Notes: generated by a model not told the origin, from the sequence alone. DNA of 64,000 nt from Salipiger thiooxidans (GCF_900102075.1 NZ_FNAV01000001.1:186001-250000), one strand, 5' to 3'. Numbered from the stretch's first letter, positions 8,804-17,793 are shown. Numbers and translations: made by a program.

Positions 8804-8828
8804 GCGATGTCCCGGAAGCTGACCCGGA

Positions 8829-10547
8829 TCAGTCGGCGAGCTTGAACACCGGCACCGCCGAGGCCTGCGTGACCTTGGGTGCATCCTGCCCGGCAAGCCC
8901 GCTGTTGCCGCCCAGCATCATCGACGCCTTGCGCAGCAGCCCCGCCCGCTCGGGCTGGCCCGGGCCGAAGACCGGGGTCGCACCGGCGTCGAGCGCCGAC
9001 AGCGCCTGGTCGTACCAGCTCACCGCGAGGTCCGAGCGCTGGCTGGCGCCGAAACCCTGGCTCAGGTGGTGGCCCAGAAGCTCGGCATAGGGCCCCTTGC
9101 CCAGCGCCACGAGCATCAGCGCAGCCCCCATGGCGGTGCCCATGTCGTCGGTCTTGTAGCCCGAGGCGAGGCAGATCTGCGCCGTCTTCTCGAGCTGCGC
9201 CGGGGTCATCCCGGTCGACAGCACGAACTGGCCCACGCTTGCCAGCACCTGGTCACGCGGTTGCAGCGAGACCGAGGCCACCTGCTCCTTGAGCAGCGCG
9301 CCGAAGGTGCCGCACTGCTCGGCGATCTGCTGCGGCGAGGATTCGGCCACCTGCGACATCAGCGTCTCGCCCGCCGCGATGGCATAGGTGCGGGTCAGGC
9401 AGAGCTGCTCGCCCAGCGCCGCCGCCGGGTCGGTGAGCGTGTCGGCAGTGATATAGCCGCCGTTGGTCGAGGTCACGAGGTTCACGCTGTTGCAATGCGA
9501 GGCCAGCGAGGCCTCGACCGGGGCCGCGCCGCCGAAGAAGTTCGGCAGGGCGGGCGCCGCGTTCACCGCGGCGGTCGTCGCGGGCACCGCCGGCGTGGCC
9601 GAGGGCACCGGCATCGCCGCCATCTGCGGCCCGGGATCGCGCGGGATCGCCTGCGGCACCGGCATCGCGGGGGCTGCGGCGGTGGTGGTGTTGCTGCCGG
9701 TCTTGGCGCAGGTGCCGCGCTGGCAGGTGAACATCGCCGGCGTCACGTTGAAGGCCTGGAAGTCGTTGCGCTCGTAGCCGTCGGGGGTCGAGGCGAAGAC
9801 CCGCACCATGCAGCTCTGGGCGCTGCACCAGAAGGCCGAGCCGGTGACCGAGGTGTCGATGATGTAATCGGTCTGGCCATCACCGTTGATGTCGGAGAGC
9901 TGGATGAAGCCGTGGCGCTGCACCAGCTGCTCGGCGGTGGGGTCCGAACTCTTGGCGATCTCGTTCACCGCCGCGGCGACGACGCTCGGCAGCCCGTAGT
10001 GCCCGCCGATCGACGAGGTCGCGGTGGTGCCACCGCCGTTCATCTGCTCGTCGCGGTAGGCCACCAGCAGCCCCTTCACCCCGAGCGGGTTCGAGGCGAT
10101 GAGCTGCGACGTGGCGGGTCCGCCCGCCTGCGCGCGGTGGTAGGAGCCGATCAGGAAGTCGCGCTCGTACTGGGTGAGCTGCCCGGTCGGGGTGTAGCCC
10201 ATGTGCCCCTGATAGGCCGAAATCGCCGACCGCGACCGGCTGCCCATGACACCGTCGACAGAGCCCGCGTTGAAGCCGAAGTAGTTGAGTGCGGACTGCG
10301 TGTCGCGGTTGGTCTGGCGCTCGTAACTGCTGACCGAGCTGCTCTTCGTGGACTTGCTGCTGCTGTAGGTCTTGCGGGAGCTGCTGGCCGGCGCCCGGTA
10401 GACGCGCTGGGTCTTGGGTTGGTTGGCGATGGCGCTGCCGATGAAACCGCCGACGAGACCGCCCACGAAGGCGTTGTCGGCAAGGGCGGGAAGCGGGGTA
10501 AGGGCGACGCTGGCAGTCAGCAGTCCGGAAACAAGGATGCGTTTCAC
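8829..10547 (-). CDS. Secreted peptidoglycan-binding domain protein
   Basis: 572 residues. The start is GTG at 10547 with AGAGGAG upstream; it gives a signal peptide (VKRILVSGLLTASVALTPL, cleavage after ALA). The ATG 30 bp further upstream has no better site. The mature protein opens with a glycine-zipper-like segment (FVGGLVGGFIGSAIAN), then a Ser-rich linker, a PG_binding_1-like domain (ALNYFGFNAGSVDGVMGSRS), a central DINGDGQTDYIID calcium-loop-like motif as in FG-GAP/VCBS proteins, a Pro/Ala-rich linker and a C-terminal helical part with several cysteines (QLCLTRTYAI, AEQCGTFG). It probably resides in the periplasm bound to the wall. Function is unknown. Confidence 0.8.
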   Translation of the reverse strand: MKRILVSGLLTASVALTPLPALADNAFVGGLVGGFIGSAIANQPKTQRVYRAPASSSRKTYSSSKSTKSSSVSSYERQTNRDTQSALNYFGFNAGSVDGVMGSRSRSAISAYQGHMGYTPTGQLTQYERDFLIGSYHRAQAGGPATSQLIASNPLGVKGLLVAYRDEQMNGGGTTATSSIGGHYGLPSVVAAAVNEIAKSSDPTAEQLVQRHGFIQLSDINGDGQTDYIIDTSVTGSAFWCSAQSCMVRVFASTPDGYERNDFQAFNVTPAMFTCQRGTCAKTGSNTTTAAAPAMPVPQAIPRDPGPQMAAMPVPSATPAVPATTAAVNAAPALPNFFGGAAPVEASLASHCNSVNLVTSTNGGYITADTLTDPAAALGEQLCLTRTYAIAAGETLMSQVAESSPQQIAEQCGTFGALLKEQVASVSLQPRDQVLASVGQFVLSTGMTPAQLEKTAQICLASGYKTDDMGTAMGAALMLVALGKGPYAELLGHHLSQGFGASQRSDLAVSWYDQALSALDAGATPVFGPGQPERAGLLRKASMMLGGNSGLAGQDAPKVTQASAVPVFKLAD

Positions 10548-10792
10548 AGGAAATCTCCTCTGATGAAAAGCAAGCATGTCGCAAATTCTTGGCGGCGCGC
10601 CCGCTGGGACAGGTCGTTGCGCATTGAATGCAGTCAGGGTTTGCGGCGATCACGATTCTGTCAACCCTTGATGCCCCTCAGGGAGGCCGGAGGTCTGGAA
10701 TACCCGCCCTGAATGGCCCTCGCGGCCCCTCGCCACCCCTCGCTGCGCGTGGGATCTTGACGACGGCGGCGCGCGGGCCTAGCCCGCTCGGC

Positions 10793-11443
10793 ATGGTGGA
10801 ATGGATCACGAGCGACGGCCTGACGGGCTACGAGGACGCGGTTGCCTTCATGGAGGACCGGGCGGCGGCCATCGCACGTGGCGAGGCCGACGAGGCGATC
10901 TGGCTGGTCGAGCACCCGCCGCTCTACACCGCCGGCACCTCGGCCCGCCACGAGGACCTCCGCGATCCCGACCGGTTCCCGGTGTTCGAGAGCAAGCGCG
11001 GCGGCCAGTTCACCTATCACGGTCCCGGCCAGCGCGTGGTCTACGTGATGCTGGACCTCAACCGCCACGGCCGCGACATCCGCTGCTTCGTGCAGAACCT
11101 CGAGAAATGGGTGATCGCGGCGCTGGCCGAGTTCAACGTCACCGGCCACATCCGCGACGGCCGCGTCGGCGTCTGGGTCGAACGCCCCGAGCGCCCGCGC
11201 CTGCCCGACGGCAGCATGGCCGAGGACAAGATCGCCGCCATCGGCATCCGCCTGCGCAAATGGGTGAGCTTCCACGGCATCTCGATCAACGTCGAACCCG
11301 AGCTCGAGCACTTTTCCGGCATCGTGCCCTGCGGAATCACCGATTTCGGCGTCACCAGCCTTGTCGATCTCGGCCTGCCGGTGACCATGACCGACGTGGA
11401 CGTCGCCCTGAAGCGCAGCTTCGGCGAGATCTTCGGCGACTGA
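10793..11443 (+). CDS. lipB: Octanoyl-[ACP]:protein N-octanoyltransferase LipB
   Basis: A 216-residue cytoplasmic enzyme that moves octanoate from acyl carrier protein to lipoyl domains of 2-oxoacid dehydrogenases and GcvH. Family motifs are clear: [15 protein letters not shown], the [12 protein letters not shown] binding loop, [17 protein letters not shown] with the catalytic Lys, and the catalytic Cys in [14 protein letters not shown]. The start at 10793 gives normal LipB length; the frame is open 165 bp upstream without family similarity. Upstream, 10548-10792 is non-coding with no obvious element. Confidence 0.96.
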   Translation: MVEWITSDGLTGYEDAVAFMEDRAAAIARGEADEAIWLVEHPPLYTAGTSARHEDLRDPDRFPVFESKRGGQFTYHGPGQRVVYVMLDLNRHGRDIRCFVQNLEKWVIAALAEFNVTGHIRDGRVGVWVERPERPRLPDGSMAEDKIAAIGIRLRKWVSFHGISINVEPELEHFSGIVPCGITDFGVTSLVDLGLPVTMTDVDVALKRSFGEIFGD

Positions 11444-11452
11444 GCCGCGCGC

Positions 11453-11914
11453 TCAGCCCAGCCGCTTTGCCATGTAGACCCGGTGCAGGCCGTTGACCTC
11501 GGCCCGATGCGTCTCGACATAGCCGCGCCGCAGATAGATCTCGATGTTCTCGACCATGGTGACGTGGGTATAAAGCGTGATGCGGTCATACCCGGCGGCC
11601 CGCGCCCGCGCCTCGGCATGGTCCATGAGACGCCGCCCGAAGCCCCTGCCCTGCGCCCATGGCGCCACGGCGACGTTGTCCAGCAGCATGTGCTCGGGCT
11701 CGGGCACCAGCACCAGGAGCCCCGCGATGCGACCGTCGGCGCGCAGCACCTCGATCTGCCCCGCCGCCAGCGGCACGGCGTAATCAGTGCGCATCGGGCC
11801 GGGCAGCATCTCCATGCGCTCGACGTAATGACCATAGGCGCCGGACACCAGCTCGCCGATCTCGGCCAAGTCGGCGACCCAGCCCGGAGTGATGGCGTCG
11901 TCCCTGTCCTGCAT
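11453..11914 (-). CDS. GNAT-family N-acetyltransferase
   Basis: 153 residues with the acetyl-CoA binding motif A (NVAVAPWAQGRGFGRRLMDH; Q/RxxGxG/A pattern) and motif B (ENIEIYLRRGYVETHR). The ATG at 11914 has GGAGG 6-7 nt upstream. It converges on lipB with a 9-bp gap. A strong terminator of the DUF1127/small-RNA unit lies just upstream (11938-11977), so it likely has its own promoter or depends on read-through. The substrate is unknown. Confidence 0.88.
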   Translation of the reverse strand: MQDRDDAITPGWVADLAEIGELVSGAYGHYVERMEMLPGPMRTDYAVPLAAGQIEVLRADGRIAGLLVLVPEPEHMLLDNVAVAPWAQGRGFGRRLMDHAEARARAAGYDRITLYTHVTMVENIEIYLRRGYVETHRAEVNGLHRVYMAKRLG

Positions 11915-11928
11915 GGCCCCTCCCACCG

Positions 11929-12072
11929 CAAAAGAATGACCGGAGCGGCCTGTTCCGGGGAGAACGCCGCTCCGGTCACCATAGCCTGACACGGGCGGGA
12001 GCAACACCGTGCAGGAGCAAACGCTTCCGGTCGGGACAGGAGCGAAGCGTTTGTGACGGGCGCGCGCCGGGA
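11929..12072 (-). ncRNA. CcsR/cuckoo-like small RNA in the 3' region of the DUF1127 gene
   Basis: Directly after the DUF1127 stop on the minus strand come two strong hairpins. The first (12018-12053) is a perfect 10-bp stem CAAACGCTTC/GAAGCGTTTG with a 16-nt loop GCTCCTGTCCCGACCG. The second (11938-11977) is a perfect 12-bp stem GACCGGAGCGGC/GCCGCTCCGGTC, loop with CTCCCC, followed by ATTCTTTT, a textbook terminator. The linker repeats TTGCTCCTG and TTGCTCCCG, so four C/U-rich anti-Shine-Dalgarno-like motifs are exposed. In Rhodobacter sphaeroides the CcsR RNAs follow a DUF1127 gene (RSP_6037) and carry CCUCCUCCC motifs in hairpin loops; the related cuckoo family has the same design. The match here is by architecture, not by alignment. 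Confidence 0.65.
11938..11977 (-). terminator. Strong intrinsic terminator of the DUF1127/sRNA transcript
   Basis: A 12-bp perfect stem, with a further inner GTTC/GAAC pairing around TCCCCG, then ATTCTTTTGC on the minus strand. It ends the DUF1127-sRNA transcript before the GNAT gene. Confidence 0.8.
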
Positions 12073-12270
12073 TCAGCGCGCGCGGAAGACGTGGGCGAGG
12101 ATCTCGTCGCGCCGCAGCCCGAGCCGGGCGAGCTCCTCGTCGGTCAGCGCCCGCAGCGAGGCGATGCGCTCTGCAAGCTGGCGCTGGCGACGCGTGAAGG
12201 GGGTCTCGAAGATGCGCGCGATCCTGCGCGATACGGAAAAGGACGGCGTCCGGTGGTCGATGCAGGTCAT
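12073..12270 (-). CDS. DUF1127 (YjiS-like) small protein
   Basis: A 65-residue basic protein with the C-terminal DUF1127 pattern RQLAERIASLRALTDEELARL followed by GLRRDEILAHVF (the first stretch is given without its initial residues where needed). The ATG at 12270 has GGAGGGG upstream. Small DUF1127 proteins in alphaproteobacteria are linked to phosphate, stress and small-RNA metabolism, and some bind RNA. Here the gene is followed by a hairpin-rich RNA, matching the known CcsR arrangement. It is divergent from ctaD across a 351-bp gap (12271-12621). That gap contains a palindrome at 12374-12389 and an FNR-type box. Confidence 0.85.
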   Translation of the reverse strand: MTCIDHRTPSFSVSRRIARIFETPFTRRQRQLAERIASLRALTDEELARLGLRRDEILAHVFRAR

Positions 12271-12373
12271 GGGTGGCAGCCCCTCCTGGCGGAAATGTCG
12301 AATCTGGAAATGCGGCGCCGGAAATTGGTTCGGCAGATGAGACAATCCTAGCCGACTGCGCCCCGAGTCGCAG

Positions 12374-12389
12374 GTCAGGAATACCTGAC
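12374..12389. promoter_or_regulatory. Palindrome upstream of the DUF1127 gene
   Basis: A perfect inverted repeat GTCAGG-AATA-CCTGAC about 105 bp upstream of the DUF1127 start and about 230 bp upstream of ctaD. It has the size of a dimeric regulator site. No specific regulator is identified. Confidence 0.3.
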
Positions 12390-12499
12390 GCAAGGGCAAG
12401 CCCGCGGGTCGATTTCCGGCGAACGGGTGGCGACCGTCGCGCGGGACCGCCGCCTTGGGAGGCTCCGCTCCCCTGCGCAAGGTGGTGCGACAATAAAGT

Positions 12500-12513
12500 T
12501 TGATCCAGATCAA
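12500..12513. promoter_or_regulatory. FNR/FnrL box upstream of ctaD
   Basis: TTGATCCAGATCAA is a perfect match to the FNR/Anr/FnrL consensus TTGAT-N4-ATCAA. It lies 109 bp before the ctaD start. This suggests direct control of the oxidase gene by an oxygen-sensing FNR-type regulator, most simply repression at low oxygen. Confidence 0.8.
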
Positions 12514-12621
12514 ACGGCTATATTGCCCGGTCCCTGGAGACATTCTAAAAGGATGATTGGATATGAGGGGCGGATTGCGCGCAGTCGCAGCCGCCGGGAC
12601 GAGACCAACAGGAGGCAGACG

Positions 12622-14295
12622 ATGGCAGACGCCGCCATTCACGGCCACGAACACGAGGACAACCGGGGGTTCTTCACCCGCTGGTTCATGTCGACGAATC
12701 ACAAGGACATCGGGATTCTCTACCTGATCACCGCTGCGATCGTTGGCCTCATTTCGGTGTGCTTCACCGTCTACATGCGTCTGGAGCTCATGGAGCCCGG
12801 CGTGCAGTACATGTGCATGGAGGGCGCGCGTCTGATACCGACCGCGACCGAGAACTGCACCCCCAACGGCCACCTGTGGAACGTGATGATCACGGGCCAC
12901 GGCATCCTGATGATGTTCTTCGTGGTCATTCCGGCGCTGTTCGGCGGTTTCGGCAACTACTTCATGCCGCTGCAGATCGGCGCGCCGGACATGGCGTTCC
13001 CGCGCCTGAACAACCTCAGCTACTGGCTCTACGCCGCGGGCACCACGCTGGCGGTCTGCTCGGTGTTCTCGCCGGGCGGCAACGGCCAGCTCGGCTCGGG
13101 CATCGGCTGGGTGCTCTACCCGCCGCTCTCGACCTCGGAAGCGGGCATGTCGACCGACCTCGCGATCTTCGCGGTGCACGTTTCGGGCGCCTCGTCGATC
13201 CTCGGCGCGATCAACATCATCACCACCTTCCTGAACATGCGCGCCCCCGGCATGTCGCTGTTCAAGGTGCCGCTCTTCGCCTGGTCGGTGTTCGTCACCG
13301 CGTGGCTAATCCTGCTGTCGCTGCCCGTGCTGGCCGGCGCCATCACCATGCTGCTGACCGACCGCAACTTCGGCACCACCTTCTTCCAGCCCTCCGGCGG
13401 CGGTGACCCGATCCTCTACCAGCACATCCTGTGGTTCTTCGGCCACCCGGAAGTTTACATCGTGATCCTGCCCGGCTTCGGCATTGCCAGCCACGTGATC
13501 GCCACCTTCTCGCGCAAGCCGGTCTTCGGCTACCTGCCGATGGTCTGGGCGATCATCGCGATCGGCGCGCTCGGCTTCGTCGTGTGGGCGCACCACATGT
13601 ACACCGTGGGCATGTCGTTGTCCCAGCAGAGCTACTTCATGCTCGCGACCATGGTCATCGCCGTCCCGACCGGGGTGAAGATCTTCTCGTGGATCGCGAC
13701 GATGTGGGGCGGCTCGATCGAGTTCAAGACGCCGATGCTCTTCGCCATCGGCTTCCTGATCCTCTTCACCATCGGCGGCGTGACCGGCATCGTGCTGAGC
13801 CAGGCCGGCGTCGACCGCGCCTATCACGACACCTACTACGTCGTGGCGCACTTCCACTACACGATGTCCATGGGGGCCGCGTTCACCATCTTCGCGGGCT
13901 GTTACTTCTACATGCCAAAGATGACCGGCAAGATGTATCCCGAGGCGCTCGGCAAGCTGCACTTCTGGATGTTCTTCATCGGCGTGAACCTGACCTTCTT
14001 CCCGCAGCACTTCCTGGGCCGTCAGGGCATGCCGCGCCGCTACATCGACTACCCGGAGGCCTTCGCCACCTGGAACACCCTGTCGAGCTGGGGCGCGCTG
14101 CTGTCCTTTGCCTCCTTCCTGCTGTTCTTCGGCATCGTGATCTACACCGTGCGCAAGGGTGCTCCGTGCACCGCGAAGAACCCCTGGAACGAGTACGCGG
14201 ACACGCTCGAGTGGACCCTGCCCTCGCCGCCGCCGGAGCACACTTTCGAGCAGCTCCCCAAGCGTGAGGACTGGGACAAGCAGCACGCGCACTGA
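12622..14295 (+). CDS. ctaD: aa3-type cytochrome c oxidase subunit I
   Basis: 557 residues with about 12 transmembrane helices; the catalytic core of the respiratory oxidase. Visible ligands: the heme a His in [11 protein letters not shown] (near residue 93), the CuB centre with cross-linked Tyr in [10 protein letters not shown] (near 275), the HH pair in WAHHMYTVG (near 325), and heme a/a3 histidines in [12 protein letters not shown] (near 410). The GHPEVY motif marks an A1-type oxidase. The start [10 protein letters not shown] at 12622 has AGGAGG 7-12 nt upstream. Subunits II and III are not nearby, as in other Rhodobacteraceae where ctaD is separate. An FNR-type box precedes it and a terminator follows. 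Confidence 0.98.
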   Translation: MADAAIHGHEHEDNRGFFTRWFMSTNHKDIGILYLITAAIVGLISVCFTVYMRLELMEPGVQYMCMEGARLIPTATENCTPNGHLWNVMITGHGILMMFFVVIPALFGGFGNYFMPLQIGAPDMAFPRLNNLSYWLYAAGTTLAVCSVFSPGGNGQLGSGIGWVLYPPLSTSEAGMSTDLAIFAVHVSGASSILGAINIITTFLNMRAPGMSLFKVPLFAWSVFVTAWLILLSLPVLAGAITMLLTDRNFGTTFFQPSGGGDPILYQHILWFFGHPEVYIVILPGFGIASHVIATFSRKPVFGYLPMVWAIIAIGALGFVVWAHHMYTVGMSLSQQSYFMLATMVIAVPTGVKIFSWIATMWGGSIEFKTPMLFAIGFLILFTIGGVTGIVLSQAGVDRAYHDTYYVVAHFHYTMSMGAAFTIFAGCYFYMPKMTGKMYPEALGKLHFWMFFIGVNLTFFPQHFLGRQGMPRRYIDYPEAFATWNTLSSWGALLSFASFLLFFGIVIYTVRKGAPCTAKNPWNEYADTLEWTLPSPPPEHTFEQLPKREDWDKQHAH

Positions 14296-14321
14296 GCGCG
14301 GGGCTGACCAGACCAGAGATC

Positions 14322-14350
14322 AAGGCCCCGGAGCGTTCCGGGGCCTTTTT
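14322..14350 (+). terminator. Intrinsic terminator of ctaD
   Basis: An 11-bp perfect stem (AAGGCCCCGGA / TCCGGGGCCTT, loop GCGT) with the T-run overlapping the stem end (CCTTTTTCG). It lies 27 bp after the ctaD stop. Confidence 0.9.
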
Positions 14351-14462
14351 CGTATCCGGCACCGGATCCCCTGCGCGCCCCGCACGTTCCGTTATCGCCC
14401 CTGCACTCCCCTCTACGACCCGCGCAGCGCCGCGGAATCGCTGACCATCAACGGAGCCCCGG

Positions 14463-14960
14463 ATGCCCTATCGCTGGCAGACACCGGCCGCCGGCGAGCC
14501 CGGCACCGAGCTGCACCTCTGGCCGCACCAGTCGCTTTCGGCGCGGGGCTTCTCGATCTTCATCCTGAGCTTCTTCCTGCTCGCGCTGATTCCATTCTTC
14601 GGCCTCGTCGGCACCGTGCTGCTCTGGGCGCTCCTGCCCTTCATGCTGGCGGCGGTGGGCGGAATCTGGGTGGCGATCCGCTGGAACGCCCGCGACCGGC
14701 AGGTGCTCGAGATCCTGACGCTGAGCCCGGAGCGCACCCGGCTGGTGCGGCACAATCCGCGCGGACCGGACCAGTGCTGGGACAGCGACACGTACTGGGT
14801 GAGCGTCGTTCTGCACGAGGCCGGGGGCCCCGTCCCCTACTACGTCACGCTCAAGGGCGCCGGACGCGAGGTTGAGATCGGCGCGTTTCTGAGCGAAGAC
14901 GAGCGCAAGGCACTCTATGCCGAACTTCGCGACCAGGTCCGGCAACTGTCCCGCCCCTGA
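14463..14960 (+). CDS. DUF2244 family membrane protein
   Basis: 165 residues. A hydrophilic start (MPYRWQTPAAGEPG) is followed by LWPHQSLSARGF, which is the conserved opening of DUF2244, two close transmembrane helices (about residues 30-75) and a cytoplasmic domain containing NPRGPDQCWDSDTYWV. Length is normal for the family. It follows ctaD after a terminator; DUF2244 genes often sit beside oxidase genes in this group. The biochemical role is unknown. Confidence 0.85.
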   Translation: MPYRWQTPAAGEPGTELHLWPHQSLSARGFSIFILSFFLLALIPFFGLVGTVLLWALLPFMLAAVGGIWVAIRWNARDRQVLEILTLSPERTRLVRHNPRGPDQCWDSDTYWVSVVLHEAGGPVPYYVTLKGAGREVEIGAFLSEDERKALYAELRDQVRQLSRP

Positions 14961-14980
14961 CGCGGCCACAGGAGAGAGAC

Positions 14981-15874
14981 ATGGCGCAGGTCCCTGCGAC
15001 GCCGAAATGGAAACGCGCCCTGCGTCTCGCCGCCGCCGCGGTGTCGCCCGCGCTGGCACGCGGCCTCGCGCCCGCCGCCTCCGAGACCGCCGCGCTCGAC
15101 CTGCGCGCCGCCACGGGCGGCCCGCGTCGCGCCGCGCAGGAGGTGATCTTCCTCGTCCCCCTCGTCGGCCCGCATCACGTCGGCGACTGGCAGGCGGTGA
15201 CCGGGCGGCTGGCCCGGACCGTCGAGAGCCTCCGGCGTCAGGAGGGCGCTTGGCGCGCGGTGATCTGCTGTCAGGAGCGACCGCCCCTGCCCGACGATCC
15301 TCGGCTGATCTGGCTGCCCTTCACCGATCCCACGCCCGGCAACGACAAGTGGCGCAAGCTCGCGGCGCTCTGCGACCACCTCGCAGAGCTCGGACCCGAG
15401 CCCGCCTATGTCATGAGCTTCGACGCCGATGACCTGCTGCGCGACGGCACCGTGGCGGAGATGCTGGCACGGCAGGAGAGCGGCTATCTCGTCGAGTCCG
15501 GCTTCGTCATGGATCACGCCACTGGCGGCGTGGCACTTGCCGGGCCGCGCAGCCTGACCATGCCGCTGCGCAAGCCGTTCTGGAAGCTCTGCGGCTCCTG
15601 CGCTGCGGTGTTCCACGACCCGGCGCTGCCGCAAAGCGCCGCCTTCCTGCGCGCGATGACCGCCCACGAGCACCGGATGTTCCCTTATCTCGCGCAGCTG
15701 GCCGGACGAAGACTGCGCCCGCTGGCACGGCCCTCGGTGCTCTACGTGCTGAACCATGGCGAGAATTTCGGCGCCCGCCGCGGACGTGTCGGGTTCAAGA
15801 CCCGTTTCGTGCAGCGCTATGCCGTGACGGCGGAAGACTGGGCCCGGGTCGCGCCGGATTTCCCGACGCCCTGA
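14981..15874 (+). CDS. Putative GT-A-fold glycosyltransferase
   Basis: 297 residues, cytoplasmic. The central region has a nucleotide-sugar fold pattern: VIFLVPLVGPHHVGDW, a helix with TVESLRRQ, and the DXD-type metal motif in VMSFDADDLLRDGTVAEML. The C-terminus is basic and resembles small glycosyltransferases in Rhodobacteraceae. It follows DUF2244 by 20 bp with GGAGAGAG before the ATG, so the two may be co-transcribed. Acceptor and sugar are unknown. Confidence 0.65.
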   Translation: MAQVPATPKWKRALRLAAAAVSPALARGLAPAASETAALDLRAATGGPRRAAQEVIFLVPLVGPHHVGDWQAVTGRLARTVESLRRQEGAWRAVICCQERPPLPDDPRLIWLPFTDPTPGNDKWRKLAALCDHLAELGPEPAYVMSFDADDLLRDGTVAEMLARQESGYLVESGFVMDHATGGVALAGPRSLTMPLRKPFWKLCGSCAAVFHDPALPQSAAFLRAMTAHEHRMFPYLAQLAGRRLRPLARPSVLYVLNHGENFGARRGRVGFKTRFVQRYAVTAEDWARVAPDFPTP

Positions 15875-15904
15875 CCCGCAGGACCTCCGACCGGAGGGCC
15901 GGGC

Positions 15905-16372
15905 TCAGCCGGCGCTCGACAGGCGGTCCTTGACCTTGGCGCCCACCGCGCCGAAATCCATGCGGCCCTGGTAGCGCGACTTCAGCACGCCCATCACCCG
16001 GCCCATGTCGCGGATCGAGCTGGCGCCGACCTCCGCCACCGCGCTATCGAGCGCTGCCTCGATCTCGTTATCGCTGAGCGGCTTCGGCAGGAATTCCTCG
16101 ATCACCTCGATCTCGGACAGTTCCGCCTCGGCAAGGTCGAGCCGGCCGCCCTCTTCGTAGGTCCGTGCGCTCTCGCGGCGCTGCTTCACCATCTTGGCAA
16201 GGATCGCCAGAAGCTCGGGATCGGCGACGCCGCCGTCGATGCCTTCGGCGCGCGCGGCGATGTCGCGATCCTTGAATGCGGCGTTGATCAGCCGGAGCGT
16301 CGACAGCCGACTTGTCGCCTTGTCCTTCATTGCCTGCTTGGTCGCAGACGTGATGCGTTCTCGCAATTCCAT
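15905..16372 (-). CDS. GatB/YqeY domain-containing protein
   Basis: 155 residues beginning MELRERITSATKQAMKDKA, followed by STLRLINAAFKDRDI and a C-terminal EFLPKPLSDNEIEAALD and GRVMGVLKSRYQGRMD, which are signature stretches of YqeY. The family shares the tail domain of GatB, which contacts tRNA; YqeY itself has no settled role. The start at 16372 is preceded by GGGATGG. It is divergent from carA across 192 bp, a common YqeY neighbourhood in alphaproteobacteria. Confidence 0.93.
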   Translation of the reverse strand: MELRERITSATKQAMKDKATSRLSTLRLINAAFKDRDIAARAEGIDGGVADPELLAILAKMVKQRRESARTYEEGGRLDLAEAELSEIEVIEEFLPKPLSDNEIEAALDSAVAEVGASSIRDMGRVMGVLKSRYQGRMDFGAVGAKVKDRLSSAG

Positions 16373-16564
16373 TGATAGCCATCCCCAGAGCCATTCAGAA
16401 ACGCTAAGGTATCCAAAGGTCCCGCCGGGCGCAACTCCGCCTGATCCGAGCCAAGGCATTGAAAATGCTAGTTTTCGCATTTCCCAGCAGGCCTTGACCC
16501 CAAACTGCGCAGACTTTAGGTATTGCGCGATTTGCCGCCTGCCTGCTGCCAGAGGAGTCGCGCC

Positions 16565-17704
16565 ATGCCCGCAAGCCCCAAACCCACCGCCTGCCTCGCC
16601 CTAGCCGACGGCACGCTGTTCTATGGCCAGGGCTTCGGCGCCACCGGCCAGACCGAGGCGGAACTCTGCTTCAACACAGCCATGTCCGGCTATCAGGAAA
16701 TCATGACCGACCCGTCCTACGCGGGCCAGATCGTGACCTTCACCTTCCCCCACATCGGCAACACCGGCGTGACCCCCGAGGATGACGAAACCGGCGATCC
16801 GGTCGCCGCGGGCATGGTCGTGAAGTGGATGCCGACGCAATCCTCGAACTGGCGCGCCGTGCAGGAGCTGTCCGAGTGGCTGGCCTCCCGCGGCCGGATC
16901 GCCATCGGGGGCATCGACACCCGCAGACTGACCCGCGCGATCCGCCAGTCCGGCGCCCCGCACGTGGCGCTCGCCCACGATCCCGAGGGCAACTTCGACG
17001 TCGAGAAGCTGGTCGCCGCGGCCCGCGCCTTCCCCGGCCTGACCGGGCTCGACCTCGCCAAGGACGTGACCTGCACCCAGTCCTATCGCTGGGACGAGAT
17101 GCGGTGGGCGTGGCCCGAGGGCTATGCACGGCAGGAAGCGCCCAAGAAGAAGGTCGTCGCCATCGACTACGGCGCCAAGCGCAACATCCTGCGCTGCCTC
17201 GCCTCGGCCGGCTGCGACGTGACCGTGCTGCCCGCGACGGCGACCAAGGAAGACATCCTGGCCCACTCGCCTGACGGCGTGTTTCTGTCGAACGGCCCGG
17301 GCGACCCTGCAGCCACCGGCGCCTACGCGGTGCCGATGATCAAGGGCATCCTCGACGACACCGACCTGCCGATCTTCGGGATCTGCCTCGGTCACCAGAT
17401 GCTGGCGCTGGCGCTTGGCGGCAAGACCGTCAAGATGAACCACGGCCATCACGGCGCCAACCACCCGGTGAAGGAAATCGAGAGCGGCAAGGTCGAGATC
17501 ACCTCGATGAACCACGGTTTCGCAGTCGACGCGCAGAGCCTCCCGGCCGGCGTGATCGAGACTCACGTCTCGCTGTTCGACGGGTCGAACTGCGGGATTC
17601 GCATGGCCGACCGCCCGGTGTTTTCGGTCCAGCACCACCCTGAGGCGAGCCCCGGCCCACAGGACAGCTTCTACCTGTTCGAACGCTTCGTGAACGTGAT
17701 GTAA
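16565..17704 (+). CDS. carA: Carbamoyl-phosphate synthase small subunit
   Basis: 379 residues; the glutaminase subunit supplying ammonia for arginine and pyrimidine synthesis. The N-terminal CPSase_sm_chain domain starts ALADGTLFYGQGFGATG and includes FNTAMSGYQEIMTDPSY. The C-terminal class I amidotransferase holds the nucleophile Cys in IFGICLGHQMLALALGG and the His-Glu pair in FSVQHHPEASPGP. The ATG at 16565 has AGAGGAG 7 nt upstream. The large subunit carB is not in the window. Confidence 0.98.
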   Translation: MPASPKPTACLALADGTLFYGQGFGATGQTEAELCFNTAMSGYQEIMTDPSYAGQIVTFTFPHIGNTGVTPEDDETGDPVAAGMVVKWMPTQSSNWRAVQELSEWLASRGRIAIGGIDTRRLTRAIRQSGAPHVALAHDPEGNFDVEKLVAAARAFPGLTGLDLAKDVTCTQSYRWDEMRWAWPEGYARQEAPKKKVVAIDYGAKRNILRCLASAGCDVTVLPATATKEDILAHSPDGVFLSNGPGDPAATGAYAVPMIKGILDDTDLPIFGICLGHQMLALALGGKTVKMNHGHHGANHPVKEIESGKVEITSMNHGFAVDAQSLPAGVIETHVSLFDGSNCGIRMADRPVFSVQHHPEASPGPQDSFYLFERFVNVM

Positions 17705-17769
17705 TCGCAGGTGAAATCCGTTTCGCGGGCCTGAAATTAACGTCGCATTTACCAAATCAACCTGAATTG

Positions 17770-17793
17770 GACTCCTGTCAGAGCGCAGGAGTC
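17770..17793 (+). promoter_or_regulatory. Hairpin covering the ribosome binding site of the GT2 gene
   Basis: A perfect 8-bp inverted repeat GACTCCTG / CAGGAGTC with an 8-nt loop. The 3' arm contains AGGAG, the Shine-Dalgarno sequence 6 nt before the ATG at 17798. When folded, the site would be masked. This predicts low or conditional translation. Confidence 0.6.
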
